A stretch of DNA of 42,420 nt. It comes from Methanobacterium sp. GTDB taxonomy: Archaea > Methanobacteriota > Methanobacteria > Methanobacteriales > Methanobacteriaceae. The translations under genes and the position numbers were made by a program. Positions 1 through 7,367 of the stretch are shown here, piece after piece. The notes beneath the pieces are model-generated. The model was not told where the DNA came from, did not search any database, and saw nothing but the letters and a program-made list of their open reading frames with translations. Location of the stretch: positions 13,893-56,312 of the forward strand of contig PLXT01000038.1 in NCBI GenBank assembly GCA_003151535.1, read 5' to 3'. The stretch's first letter is position 1. The number at the start of each line of letters is the position of its first letter.

Positions 1-35
1 AAGCTCTTAGGACCATATTTTTCTGTCCACAACAT
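1..35 (-). CDS. rfcL: Replication factor C large subunit, N-terminal fragment (cut by window edge)
   Basis: Only the first 11 codons are inside the window. They read M-L-W-T-E-K-Y-G-P-K-S, which matches the conserved N-terminus of archaeal RFC large subunits (the RFC box I region, usually WTEKYRP). The ATG at 35 follows directly after the TAA stop of rfcS (38-36) with no gap, so the two clamp-loader subunits are co-transcribed and probably translationally coupled. RfcL is the single large ATPase subunit that joins four RfcS copies to load the PCNA clamp. The Gly in KYGPK, where Arg is usual, is a small oddity. Confidence 0.85.
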   Translation of the reverse strand, partial: MLWTEKYGPKS

Positions 36-1001
36 TTAATCTGCCTTTGCATTTATTAAAAATTTGGTTAAAAGGGCTTCAAGTTGGATTCTAGGATTTG
101 ATCCTTCTCTTATCCGGTAGTCTGTCTCTCCAATGCTTTCAATTAGTTGTATATAAATATCTTCCCTTATAGAGTCTTCCAAAGCCATTCTTGATACTTC
201 TTGATATATCTGAGTAACCATGTCTTCTCCACTAGTACCTTGGACAACCATAACTTCCCTCAAGAGTTCCCTTGCACCAAGGAAATCGCCGTCTAATGCT
301 TTATTTACGATCTTTCTAACGTCTTTAGGTTTAGCTTTTGAAACAACATCGTGTATACTTTCTTCAGTGATTTCTTCATCCATAGATGCAGATGCTTGTA
401 ATATGTTTACAGCTCTTCTCATATCACCTTCAGCAAAATAAACAATGCTCTCAATTGCACTTGTATTTATGTTTAAATTTTCTGCTTCAGCAATGTATTC
501 GAGTCTGTGGATTATTTGATGTCCTTTCACAGGTGCAAATCTGAATATTGCACATCTGGACTGTATAGGGTCGATTATTTTAGATGAATAGTTGCATGAG
601 AGTATGAAAGATGATGTTTTAGTGTACATTTCCATCTCCCTCCTAAGTGCGTGTTGGGCATCTTTGGTCATGTTATCTACTTCATCGAGGAATATAATTC
701 TAAATGGAGATCCTACAGCTTTTAAACGGCAAAAACTTTTAATATCATTTCTTACAGTATCAATACCTCTTGCATCTGAGGCATTTAGTTCTAAAAAGTT
801 TTGTCTCCAGTATTCGCCTAGCATTTCCTTTGCAAGTGCTATGGCTGTCGTAGTTTTTCCCACACCAGCAGGACCTGTAAACATGAGATTGGGCATATTG
901 CCCTCTTTAACGTATCTTTTAAGTCTTGAAATTGTATGATCTTGACCCACAACCTCATCTAAGGCTTTTGGTCTATATTTTTCAACCCATGGTCCATTCA
1001 A
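36..1001 (-). CDS. rfcS: Replication factor C small subunit (clamp loader ATPase)
   Basis: This is the small subunit of the archaeal clamp loader, which opens PCNA and loads it on primer-template DNA. The family signatures are present: NGPWVEKYRPKALDEVVGQ at the N-terminus, Walker A (GPAGVGKTT), Walker B (FLDEVDNMT, the DEAD-box-like RFC box), and the SRC motif (QSRCAIFRF), followed by the helical collar. There is no intein, although RFC genes in methanogens often carry one. An ATG at 1031 would add ten residues (MAHNMKMVIL). I prefer the TTG at 1001 because it gives the canonical M-NGPWVEKYRP start and a 321-residue product, and has GGTGAT a few bases upstream, whereas no Shine-Dalgarno sequence precedes 1031. 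It is followed without a gap by rfcL. Confidence 0.95.
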   Translation of the reverse strand: MNGPWVEKYRPKALDEVVGQDHTISRLKRYVKEGNMPNLMFTGPAGVGKTTTAIALAKEMLGEYWRQNFLELNASDARGIDTVRNDIKSFCRLKAVGSPFRIIFLDEVDNMTKDAQHALRREMEMYTKTSSFILSCNYSSKIIDPIQSRCAIFRFAPVKGHQIIHRLEYIAEAENLNINTSAIESIVYFAEGDMRRAVNILQASASMDEEITEESIHDVVSKAKPKDVRKIVNKALDGDFLGARELLREVMVVQGTSGEDMVTQIYQEVSRMALEDSIREDIYIQLIESIGETDYRIREGSNPRIQLEALLTKFLINAKAD

Positions 1002-1069
1002 TAGTATCACCATTTTCATATTGTGTGCCATGATTATTAACTTTTATCTGGTAAAAGATCATGGAGATT

Positions 1070-1077
1070 TATTTAAA
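1070..1077 (-). promoter_or_regulatory. TATA box of the rfcS-rfcL operon
   Basis: On the minus strand this reads TTTAAATA within ATTTTTAAATAAAT, a good archaeal TATA element. Transcription would start about 25 bases downstream, near 1047, which leaves a short leader before either candidate start codon of rfcS. Assigned from sequence and position only. Confidence 0.45.
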
Positions 1078-1141
1078 AATAAGTAAAGCGTATAAAACAA
1101 GAGTTTTATGAGTTAATCTTATAAAAGTATTTAAAATTGAG

Positions 1142-2320
1142 TTATTCAAAGAGTGCTGCCATTTCTGGGTGTATTTTCTCCGTGATTCCCAGTTTGTGCA
1201 TTACAGGTCCGTATGAGTCTGTTATTATCCTAAATTCTGGTCTAACCATCCCTCTAAATGCTCCATAACCCATTACTTTCCCATAATTCTCTGTTATTAC
1301 ATTTATAATTTTTGTGAAATCGTTTGTAAACATAGATTCTCTTTCTTCTACAGGTATCTCAGCAACATTTTCTCTGATCTTATTGAAGTCTATGGTTGAG
1401 TTGCTTTTGACTTTAACTCCATCAAGTAACATTTTACATTCTTCTAAAGGTAAAAATTTCTGTGTTAAACCCCTGGCAGGTGCAACACCCATAATTTTAC
1501 TGGCTCCAATTGACATAGCTCGGAATATAGATTCGTATATATCTAAAATAAGATCAGAACGTTCTTCAACGCTTTCAGGAATTTCAATTACCTTTTTAAT
1601 CTCAGGGAATGCTATTGGTGGTTTAATTACAGGGATGGTCTTTTCTGCTTTAATTGAATCTTCTATTTTTTCTTTGATTTCACTTACTTGAACTGATTCT
1701 TGTTCTGTGATCTCAAATAATTCCTCTTTTGCCTCTAATTCTTCTGGTTCAGAAATAGATGGTTGCTCTTCACTAATCAATTCCGGGTTAAATTCTGGTT
1801 TGGAAACTTTAGTAATTTCAGCTTCCAATTTTATTTTTTCATGCTCAACCATTTCCTCAACAAGTTCTAAAGGTTCTTCCTTCACAACTTTTGAAACGAT
1901 TTTCTGTGGTGTAACTGGTATCTCATCTGCTTCTATAACTACCTTTAAATCTTTGGTTAGTTCTATTATTTTTTCTGCTGCCCTTTTAGATGAAACCATT
2001 ATAAGCCCGACATTGGCATGATTTTTCATGAGGACTATGAAGTGTACTTCTCCAAGATCTAGAAATAGGGCTTTTCCATTTTTAGATTCAACTAGCACTC
2101 GTTGAATTTTCCCTTGATTTGAAGAATTTATTAATCTTTTAGATGAACTGGTTATGACATTGGCCATCGGTCCAAATAGGCTTATATCAATATCTTGTAG
2201 TATGCGCTGGCTGAGTATATCTCCGTTGCAATCTACAATAAGGCCTCCCTCTACCCCATCTACCTTACCTAGATCATTTACGATCCTTTCAAGTTCAACC
2301 TTCAAATTATTATCTGCCAT
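1142..2320 (-). CDS. Roadblock/LC7-domain protein with a long acidic linker and a second conserved-looking domain
   Basis: Residues 1-125 form a Roadblock/LC7 domain (LGKVDGVEGGLIVDCNGDIL, a long helix, then the VLVESKNGKALFLDLGE and ANVGLIMV strands). This fold partners or regulates small GTPases and is common in archaea. Residues about 130-250 are a Glu/Lys/Pro-rich low-complexity linker. Residues about 255-392 form a separate mixed alpha/beta domain with the motifs SIGASKIMGVAPARGL and GYGAFRGMVRPEFR; I do not recognise this domain. No signal peptide or membrane segment is visible, so it is probably cytosolic. The ATG at 2320 has GTGATTC just upstream. A shorter stand-alone Roadblock protein lies at 11893-12240. 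The Roadblock call is firm; the cellular role is unknown. Confidence 0.75.
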   Translation of the reverse strand: MADNNLKVELERIVNDLGKVDGVEGGLIVDCNGDILSQRILQDIDISLFGPMANVITSSSKRLINSSNQGKIQRVLVESKNGKALFLDLGEVHFIVLMKNHANVGLIMVSSKRAAEKIIELTKDLKVVIEADEIPVTPQKIVSKVVKEEPLELVEEMVEHEKIKLEAEITKVSKPEFNPELISEEQPSISEPEELEAKEELFEITEQESVQVSEIKEKIEDSIKAEKTIPVIKPPIAFPEIKKVIEIPESVEERSDLILDIYESIFRAMSIGASKIMGVAPARGLTQKFLPLEECKMLLDGVKVKSNSTIDFNKIRENVAEIPVEERESMFTNDFTKIINVITENYGKVMGYGAFRGMVRPEFRIITDSYGPVMHKLGITEKIHPEMAALFE

Positions 2321-2405
2321 AGAATCACTAGTTTTAGATAGTTAATTACAAAACTAATCTCAATATTCAATCTATTATGTTTATCGTTTTTAATAATAAT
2401 CGAAT

Positions 2406-2437
2406 TTACGGGATATAGGTTTTATTACGGGAATATA
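2406..2437. repeat. Two tandem TTACGGGA(A)TATA elements
   Basis: TTACGGGATATA (2406-2417) and TTACGGGAATATA (2425-2437) are near-identical direct repeats starting 19 bases apart, about 90-115 bases upstream of the Roadblock gene start. They stand out from the AT-rich background by their GGG core. They could be a regulator binding site; no function is known to me. Confidence 0.3.
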
Positions 2438-2455
2438 ATTGTAGGTATGATAAAG

Positions 2456-2495
2456 GATCCAAATTTGTGAATATCAAAGATATTTTTTTTGGATT
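2456..2495. repeat. Nested inverted repeat (compound stem-loop)
   Basis: The outer arms are ATCCAAA (2457-2463) and TTTGGAT (2488-2494); the inner arms are AATATC (2470-2475) and GATATT (2479-2484) around an AAA loop. It lies between the hydrogenase operon end and the Roadblock gene. It could be a second transcription stop for the hydrogenase operon or structure in a leader RNA. Confidence 0.35.
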
Positions 2496-2536
2496 CATAT
2501 CCTAAATATCATATTATCTTTTTTTGAACTTTGATT

Positions 2537-2566
2537 TAAAAATAGAAGATGGGAAAATCTTTCCCA
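2537..2566 (-). terminator. Hairpin and U-rich tail after the hydrogenase operon
   Basis: TGGGAAA (2550-2556) and TTTCCCA (2560-2566) form a perfect 7-bp stem with a 3-base loop, four bases after the stop codon of the hydrogenase large subunit. In the transcript direction it is followed by TTCTATTTTTAAA. Position and T-rich tail fit a transcription stop for the operon. Confidence 0.55.
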
Positions 2567-2569
2567 CCA

Positions 2570-4018
2570 TTATATCATTTGCCTTTTTACAAGAATTCCA
2601 TCGTTGTCATGGATATCAACTAGGAGTGGAGATTCTCCATTTATCATATGGGTAGCACACGATAAACAAGGATCATAAGCTCGTATAATCATTTCAAGCC
2701 TGTTTTTAAGTCCTTCTGATATTTCTTCACCTTTTATCATGGCTTTGGCAGTTTCTCTAACACCTATGTCCATGGAAAGATTGTTTTGACCTGTTGCAAC
2801 AATGAGATTTGCCCTTTGAATAATTCCGGCTCCATCGGTTTCATAGTCGTGGAATAATGTTCCTCTAGGGGCTTCTATGGCCCCAACCCCCCTCATTCTT
2901 ACATCTGATTTCTTTGCATCATCAATACTCATTAGAGGTTCATTTAATCCAGTTTTTATATCGGAACCTGTTATTGCATCGTCTTCCAATAGTTCCACGG
3001 CTTTTTCAATAGAGTACATTAGTTCTATTAGTCGTGCATAGTGGTAAAGGAGCGGATTTTGGGCTATTCCATATTTATCCTTGTATTCTCCGTAAAGTTC
3101 TGATGCCCTTTCTGTTGGAACACTATCTACTATGTTAAGTCTGGCCAAAGGTCCAACACGGTAGTTACCCTCTGGGAATCCTACCTGTTTCATGAATGGG
3201 AACTTCATGTAAGACCATGGTTGTACCTTTTCTTCAATGTAGTCTAGATAGTTTAAAGTGTCAAATTCATGTATTGAACTTCCATTTTTATCCATCATTT
3301 TCATTGGTCCATCGTAGAATTCAAGTGCACCATTTTTGGTTAAAGCTCCAAAAGATGTTTCTATAGGACCTAATGTTTCAATAGCATCTGCGTATTGTTC
3401 AAATAGTGGCTTTGCAACTTCTAAACCTGATTCAACAAGTCCTATACCTTCTTTTACAGTTGGTAGGAGACTGTCCCTTTCTGCAATACTCAAGGTCTTA
3501 GATTGGCCTCCTGGAATTGACGTAACAGGGTGTATTGGTTTACCTCCAACAACTGAAGTAATTTCCTGTCCTATCTTTCTGGTTTTTATGGCCATCTTGG
3601 CCAGGTCTGGATTTTTCTTGATTAGTCCAACCACGTTACGTTCGGCAGGGTCTGAATCAGGCCCTAGTACTAGGTCCGGTGCTCCAAGGAAGTAGAAGTG
3701 AAGTGCATGTGAGTGTATATATTGGCCCAGAAGTGTTAACTCCCTTAATTTTTGGGCTGTTTCTGGAGGTTGTAAACCAAACACAGCATCACTAGCCTTT
3801 GCGGATACTATATGATGCGCTGTTTGGCAGACTCCACATATTCTTGGTGTAATTCTAGGTGCTTCTTCAACAGCAGCACCTTCTAAAAATTTTTCAAATC
3901 CTCTTATTTCCATTACATGGAAGTGAGCATCTGAAACATTTCCAGCGTCGTCCAATTGAACGGTGATTTTTGCATGCCCTTCAATCCTTGATACCGGGCT
4001 TATTTCTATTTGTTTCAT
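2570..4018 (-). CDS. [NiFe] hydrogenase large subunit, Mvh-like (group 3)
   Basis: This is the catalytic [NiFe] subunit. Motif L1 is RICGVCQTAHH (Cys61, Cys64) and motif L2 is DPCLSCATH (Cys451, Cys454, His457), so all four nickel ligands are present as Cys and not selenocysteine. A 25-residue C-terminal extension follows His457, as expected for a precursor processed by a maturation protease. SRIEGHAKITVQLDD and PEGNYRVGPLARLN resemble methanogen MvhA, the F420-non-reducing hydrogenase that feeds heterodisulfide reductase. It ends a four-gene operon (5772 to 2570) and lies 13 bases after the small subunit. No mvhD or polyferredoxin gene is present, so the electron acceptor may differ from classical Mvh. 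The [NiFe] large subunit assignment is very safe; the mvhA name is not. Confidence 0.9.
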   Translation of the reverse strand: MKQIEISPVSRIEGHAKITVQLDDAGNVSDAHFHVMEIRGFEKFLEGAAVEEAPRITPRICGVCQTAHHIVSAKASDAVFGLQPPETAQKLRELTLLGQYIHSHALHFYFLGAPDLVLGPDSDPAERNVVGLIKKNPDLAKMAIKTRKIGQEITSVVGGKPIHPVTSIPGGQSKTLSIAERDSLLPTVKEGIGLVESGLEVAKPLFEQYADAIETLGPIETSFGALTKNGALEFYDGPMKMMDKNGSSIHEFDTLNYLDYIEEKVQPWSYMKFPFMKQVGFPEGNYRVGPLARLNIVDSVPTERASELYGEYKDKYGIAQNPLLYHYARLIELMYSIEKAVELLEDDAITGSDIKTGLNEPLMSIDDAKKSDVRMRGVGAIEAPRGTLFHDYETDGAGIIQRANLIVATGQNNLSMDIGVRETAKAMIKGEEISEGLKNRLEMIIRAYDPCLSCATHMINGESPLLVDIHDNDGILVKRQMI

Positions 4019-4031
4019 GGGTTATCACCTT

Positions 4032-4943
4032 TTATTTCTTGATCAATTCTGGGATCAATGAAACTTTTTTATCCTCCATTATAGTGCTTCCAATTACAAA
4101 TCCGTATACAATATGTCCAATATCGTAGAGTTGTTTTTCAACGTCTTTATGGGGCATTTTTGAGATGTGAGCTATACGATTTATAATGCAGTTGTAGACA
4201 TCATGACTTGGTTCTCGTAAAATATCCATTGAAGGCCCTCCACATCCATGACATGGAACTCCTGCAGCAGAACATAATGCACCGCATCTTCCAAGTGTAA
4301 CAGAACCCATACAAACATATCCCTGACTTAGGAAACATAAATCAGGTTCAGGTTCCCCTTCAATTCTTCTGTGGACTTTATCAAATTCTATGTGTTCCAT
4401 TGTACGGCTGCAGTCAGCACATACAGATTTTTGAGGCACATTTGGTAATTCTCCATTTATCAATGGTACCAGAACATCTTTGATCAGATTTTCCTTTGGT
4501 GGACATCCTGGAAGATAGAAATCTATCTCTGCCATATCACCCGCAGGATGCACAATTGGTAAAAGTTTTGGAACAACCTCGGATGGTTGCTCAGAAGATT
4601 CTGTACTGGGGTTGTCGGAAAAACTTCTAGCAGAAACGTCTTCAGGACTATAAAGATCTGCCATACATGTTATTCCACCATAACAAGCACATGTTCCGTA
4701 GGCTATGACTGTGTTCGATTTTTCTCGAATTTCTTTGAGTCTTTCTTTATTTTCCTCATTTCTAACAGAACCAGAAACAATTGCTATGTCAATATTATCT
4801 GGTATTTCCTTAACATCCATCAAGATAGGTGCGTAAACTAGATTTGCTTTTTCAAGAACACCTATTAAATCTTCATGAAGATCGAGTATTGATACTTCGC
4901 ATCCTGCACAACTAGCTAGTGATTCAAGGGCTATATTTACCAT
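4032..4943 (-). CDS. [NiFe] hydrogenase small subunit, Mvh-like
   Basis: This is the electron-transfer subunit. The proximal cluster ligands are visible as CAGC (Cys12, Cys15), GTCACYGG (Cys85) and PGCPP (Cys147). Further cysteines at 175, 178, 203, 211, 220, 224, 231 and 234 (CADC, then CMGSVTLGRCGALC and CHGC) provide for two more clusters. YAPILMDVKEIPDNIDIAIVSG and VIAYGTCACYGG are typical of MvhG/FrhG relatives. At 303 residues it has no twin-arginine signal and no fused ferredoxin domain, so it is cytoplasmic. Its ATG overlaps the stop of the upstream V4R-like gene by one base (4943). Ser/Glu-rich residues 105-123 (FSDNPSTESSEQPSE) are an insertion I do not expect in MvhG. Confidence 0.88.
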   Translation of the reverse strand: MVNIALESLASCAGCEVSILDLHEDLIGVLEKANLVYAPILMDVKEIPDNIDIAIVSGSVRNEENKERLKEIREKSNTVIAYGTCACYGGITCMADLYSPEDVSARSFSDNPSTESSEQPSEVVPKLLPIVHPAGDMAEIDFYLPGCPPKENLIKDVLVPLINGELPNVPQKSVCADCSRTMEHIEFDKVHRRIEGEPEPDLCFLSQGYVCMGSVTLGRCGALCSAAGVPCHGCGGPSMDILREPSHDVYNCIINRIAHISKMPHKDVEKQLYDIGHIVYGFVIGSTIMEDKKVSLIPELIKK

Positions 4944-5509
4944 TATTTACCGCCCCATTTGATTGTTAATGTTTTTAGACAGGCATTGGGTCCTACATGA
5001 TCGATGTCTAGTTTTCCTTTAATTCCCATTACCTCTTCAACTGCCCCAACAGTATATCCATATAGAAGATAACAAAGTGGTCCTTTCTGTGGAAGTCCTG
5101 TTCTTCTTAGGGTTTGTCTTACTACACAGTCCCTGAATATGAGTTTTACTACAGTTTCATTCCCCTTTTCAATTGTGTATTCTGTTTGGTTTGTTGGTTT
5201 CCACATATCGAAGAAAAATTCAACTCCAAGTATTTCACTTAACTCTTGCATTGCTTTTTCTAGGTCGTCTGTTTTTTCAACCATTTTGCCTGCTTCGTGT
5301 CCCATCCTTTTCCCTGCCTGGTATACAATTGCATTTGCACCCCTGCCTGAAACCTGTTCTAGGGCACTTGACATCGAACCAACGAATTTCATAAGCACGT
5401 GAAGGGCTTCTTCGTAATCGTCAATTCCTCCTCCACATGCATCAGGAATAAGTTCGGGTTTGAAATCCCCCAATACTTCTTTTTCTTCCCTTTCTATTTG
5501 ATATTCCAT
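4943..5509 (-). CDS. V4R-like (4-vinyl reductase/hydrocarbon-binding) domain protein in the hydrogenase operon
   Basis: This soluble protein of 188 residues has a helical N-terminal half (ALHVLMKFVGSMSSALEQVSGRGANAIVYQAGKRMGHE) followed by a domain whose C-terminus, CYLLYGYTVGAVEEVMG then GPNACLKTL, resembles V4R small-molecule-binding domains. Cysteines 25, 128, 146 and 177 and His171 could bind metal, as in some V4R proteins. The RBS is AGGAG, eight bases before the ATG. It sits between the ferredoxin gene (11 bases after its stop) and the hydrogenase small subunit (one-base overlap), so it must be made with the hydrogenase. A role as sensor, assembly factor or extra subunit is inference. 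The V4R assignment comes from pattern recognition and needs a profile search. Confidence 0.6.
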   Translation of the reverse strand: MEYQIEREEKEVLGDFKPELIPDACGGGIDDYEEALHVLMKFVGSMSSALEQVSGRGANAIVYQAGKRMGHEAGKMVEKTDDLEKAMQELSEILGVEFFFDMWKPTNQTEYTIEKGNETVVKLIFRDCVVRQTLRRTGLPQKGPLCYLLYGYTVGAVEEVMGIKGKLDIDHVGPNACLKTLTIKWGGK

Positions 5510-5520
5510 ATGAAAGTCTC

Positions 5521-5772
5521 CTATATTATTTTTTTGAGTATTCCACTCACCTTTCTATCTATATAAAGCCGTTTAGCCACGTGAATATTCTTATGTTCCA
5601 TTGCTTCTGCTGGGCAGATTTCATGACACGACAGACAAGCCATGCAATCATCTTCCTTTACAACTTTTGTCTTGTTTTTTTCTTCATCCATTTCATAGAC
5701 ATCGTTGGGGCAGTCATCCACACAAGAACCACATCCAACGCATGCATCTTCGTCTATTTCTATTTTTACCAT
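5521..5772 (-). CDS. 2[4Fe-4S] ferredoxin, first gene of the hydrogenase operon
   Basis: This ferredoxin of 83 residues has two complete cluster motifs, CVGCGSCVDDCPND (Cys11, 14, 17, 21) and CMACLSCHEICPAEA (Cys43, 46, 49, 53), followed by a basic 25-residue tail (HVAKRLYIDRKVSGILKKII) that could dock onto a partner. GAGGCG precedes the ATG. It leads the operon with the V4R-like and hydrogenase genes, so it is the likely electron acceptor or wire for that hydrogenase. It replaces the MvhD and polyferredoxin seen in classical Mvh operons. Confidence 0.88.
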   Translation of the reverse strand: MVKIEIDEDACVGCGSCVDDCPNDVYEMDEEKNKTKVVKEDDCMACLSCHEICPAEAMEHKNIHVAKRLYIDRKVSGILKKII

Positions 5773-6022
5773 CTAAACGCCTCTTAATATTTTTTAGGGT
5801 TATGGAAAGATTTTTATTGTGACAAATCAGTCCATTTTAATTATTTCATATAAGACAATGCATTATTAATCTAATTATATGGCTAATTCATTATTAATAA
5901 AACTTCATATTGAAACCATTATCCCTGATCAATTAATTGATTATTTCACACTTTTATATAGATATTAGACTGCTAAGTTACAGTTTTCACAGTGCAAAAT
6001 TAAAACTAAAAAAATTAGATTT

Positions 6023-6619
6023 TTAAATATCTTCAGTTGAAATTAACTTAAAATGAGTTATGAACGCTGCTTCCTTTTTGCCTGGAGGGTAACATGTCAT
6101 AATGAGCAGTCTTGCTTCTCCATTCTGAGCGAATCTAACAGGATTTGTCTTATAATCCCATCGTATATCATTACCATTTGAAGTTACGGCGTATGTATAT
6201 TTTTTTTGAGTCGCAGTATCGATTATTATGGCCTTATCGCCGATCTGAAGCGTGCCTATATTAATAAATAAATGTGAATATGTGGTACGATGACCTAGAA
6301 GGCCAACCTCTCCGGGCTGTCCAAATCCAACACTTTGTGGATAGTGATAAACAGCATTGTAGGCATTTACAGTGTCAGATCGTATACTGCAGTCCACACC
6401 CAGTTTAGGTATTATTAATTCCCCAATTGAAGTACCATCAAAAGTATTAGCAGGATCTAAAGCATTTACTGGATCGCTTATGATTTCATGGTAGTTTTTT
6501 AAACTATTCTGGGCCTTAGTTAGATCTTGTGACTGTTCATAGGCGGCCATAACGATAGTTAGGGAGATAAAGACACATGTGAATATAATTACTCCTGCGA
6601 ATATATCATTCTGTTTCAT
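6023..6619 (-). CDS. Membrane-anchored sortase-family transpeptidase
   Basis: This protein of 198 residues has one N-terminal membrane segment (residues 7-27) followed by an extracytoplasmic sortase barrel. The catalytic His is in GLLGHRTTYS (His110) and the Cys is in LIMTCYPPG (Cys176). Sortases join surface proteins or pili by cleaving a C-terminal sorting motif. The Arg normally found a few residues after the Cys strand is not evident: the segment reads KKEAAFITHFKL. The gene overlaps the end of the MscS gene by 14 bases and is third in the rnz-mscS-sortase operon. The preferred substrate and class are unknown. No sorting-signal protein was recognised in the window. Confidence 0.8.
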   Translation of the reverse strand: MKQNDIFAGVIIFTCVFISLTIVMAAYEQSQDLTKAQNSLKNYHEIISDPVNALDPANTFDGTSIGELIIPKLGVDCSIRSDTVNAYNAVYHYPQSVGFGQPGEVGLLGHRTTYSHLFINIGTLQIGDKAIIIDTATQKKYTYAVTSNGNDIRWDYKTNPVRFAQNGEARLLIMTCYPPGKKEAAFITHFKLISTEDI

Positions 6620-7367
6620 GATTGACCACTAATAAGGGTCCAACTTTCTTTGCAATAACTGATCTGTATTCGGAGACCTTCCAAGGATCGTCTACCCAAA
6701 CAGTTAACGTAGCTTTTATACCAATATCTGATAATTCATTTATAATAACATTTGCCTTTGGCTCATCTAAAGCCCATTTAAAACCCGAGGTGATTTCTTT
6801 AAATTCGTTTATAATATCATCCACGTCTACTGCATAGGGTATGGTTATATCTAGACCAATCATTTTCTCTTCAAGTGAAGTGTGATTTATGTGCACATTT
6901 GCTGAGAAATTAGAATTTGGAATGGTAACAATATTGTTATCTGGTGTAATGAGCTTAGTGACTCTGAAACCCATAAGTATAACTTTTCCTTTAATATCAG
7001 ATATTTCAATAATATCTCCTACTTTGAAACTTTTATCTCCGAGCACAAATAATCCGGCTATAAAGTTTGAGATAGTATCTCTGGCAGCAAAACCTACAGC
7101 AATACCCACAATACCCAAGCTAACTGCTATGGCGGTTATGTTTATTCCAATTTCATTTAGAATAATTGTAAAGGCAAATGCATATATGGTATATTTTATT
7201 ATTTCGTTTATAACTTGTATCAGAGTAGGATCGAATTCAAATTTTTTTCCAGTCTTGTTTATGAATATTGAAGTCCATTTGATGATTAGTAAAGATGCGA
7301 TCAATATTATTACACTTGCAATTATGTCCCTTAGGTAGGTATTACTGGTAATTATTTCAAGGTTCAT
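6606..7367 (-). CDS. MscS-family small-conductance mechanosensitive channel
   Basis: This membrane protein of 253 residues has three hydrophobic segments (about residues 14-34, 54-72 and 77-110). The last contains the pore helix signature GIVGIAVGFAARDTISNFIAGLFVL, followed by the MscS beta domain (FKVGDIIEISDIKGKV, TPDNNIVTIPNS) and a shortened alpha/beta C-terminal part. It releases solutes during osmotic downshock. The start codon overlaps the stop of RNase Z in an ATGA arrangement (7367-7364), and AGGTGG precedes it. It also overlaps the following sortase gene. The cytoplasmic vestibule is shorter than in E. coli MscS (286 residues). Confidence 0.9.
   Translation of the reverse strand: MNLEIITSNTYLRDIIASVIILIASLLIIKWTSIFINKTGKKFEFDPTLIQVINEIIKYTIYAFAFTIILNEIGINITAIAVSLGIVGIAVGFAARDTISNFIAGLFVLGDKSFKVGDIIEISDIKGKVILMGFRVTKLITPDNNIVTIPNSNFSANVHINHTSLEEKMIGLDITIPYAVDVDDIINEFKEITSGFKWALDEPKANVIINELSDIGIKATLTVWVDDPWKVSEYRSVIAKKVGPLLVVNHETE

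Noticed and set aside
36..1001. Intein in rfcS
   Set aside because: The protein is continuous at normal length through Walker A, Walker B and SRC; no intein blocks.
2570..4018. Selenocysteine in the hydrogenase large subunit
   Set aside because: The L2 motif has Cys codons and no in-frame TGA is read through.
5951..5961. CTTTTATATAG as hydrogenase operon promoter
   Set aside because: It is a nearly symmetric TATA-like sequence 180 bases from the operon start, and reads better on the plus strand, where it leads only into antisense sequence of the sortase gene; too uncertain to annotate.
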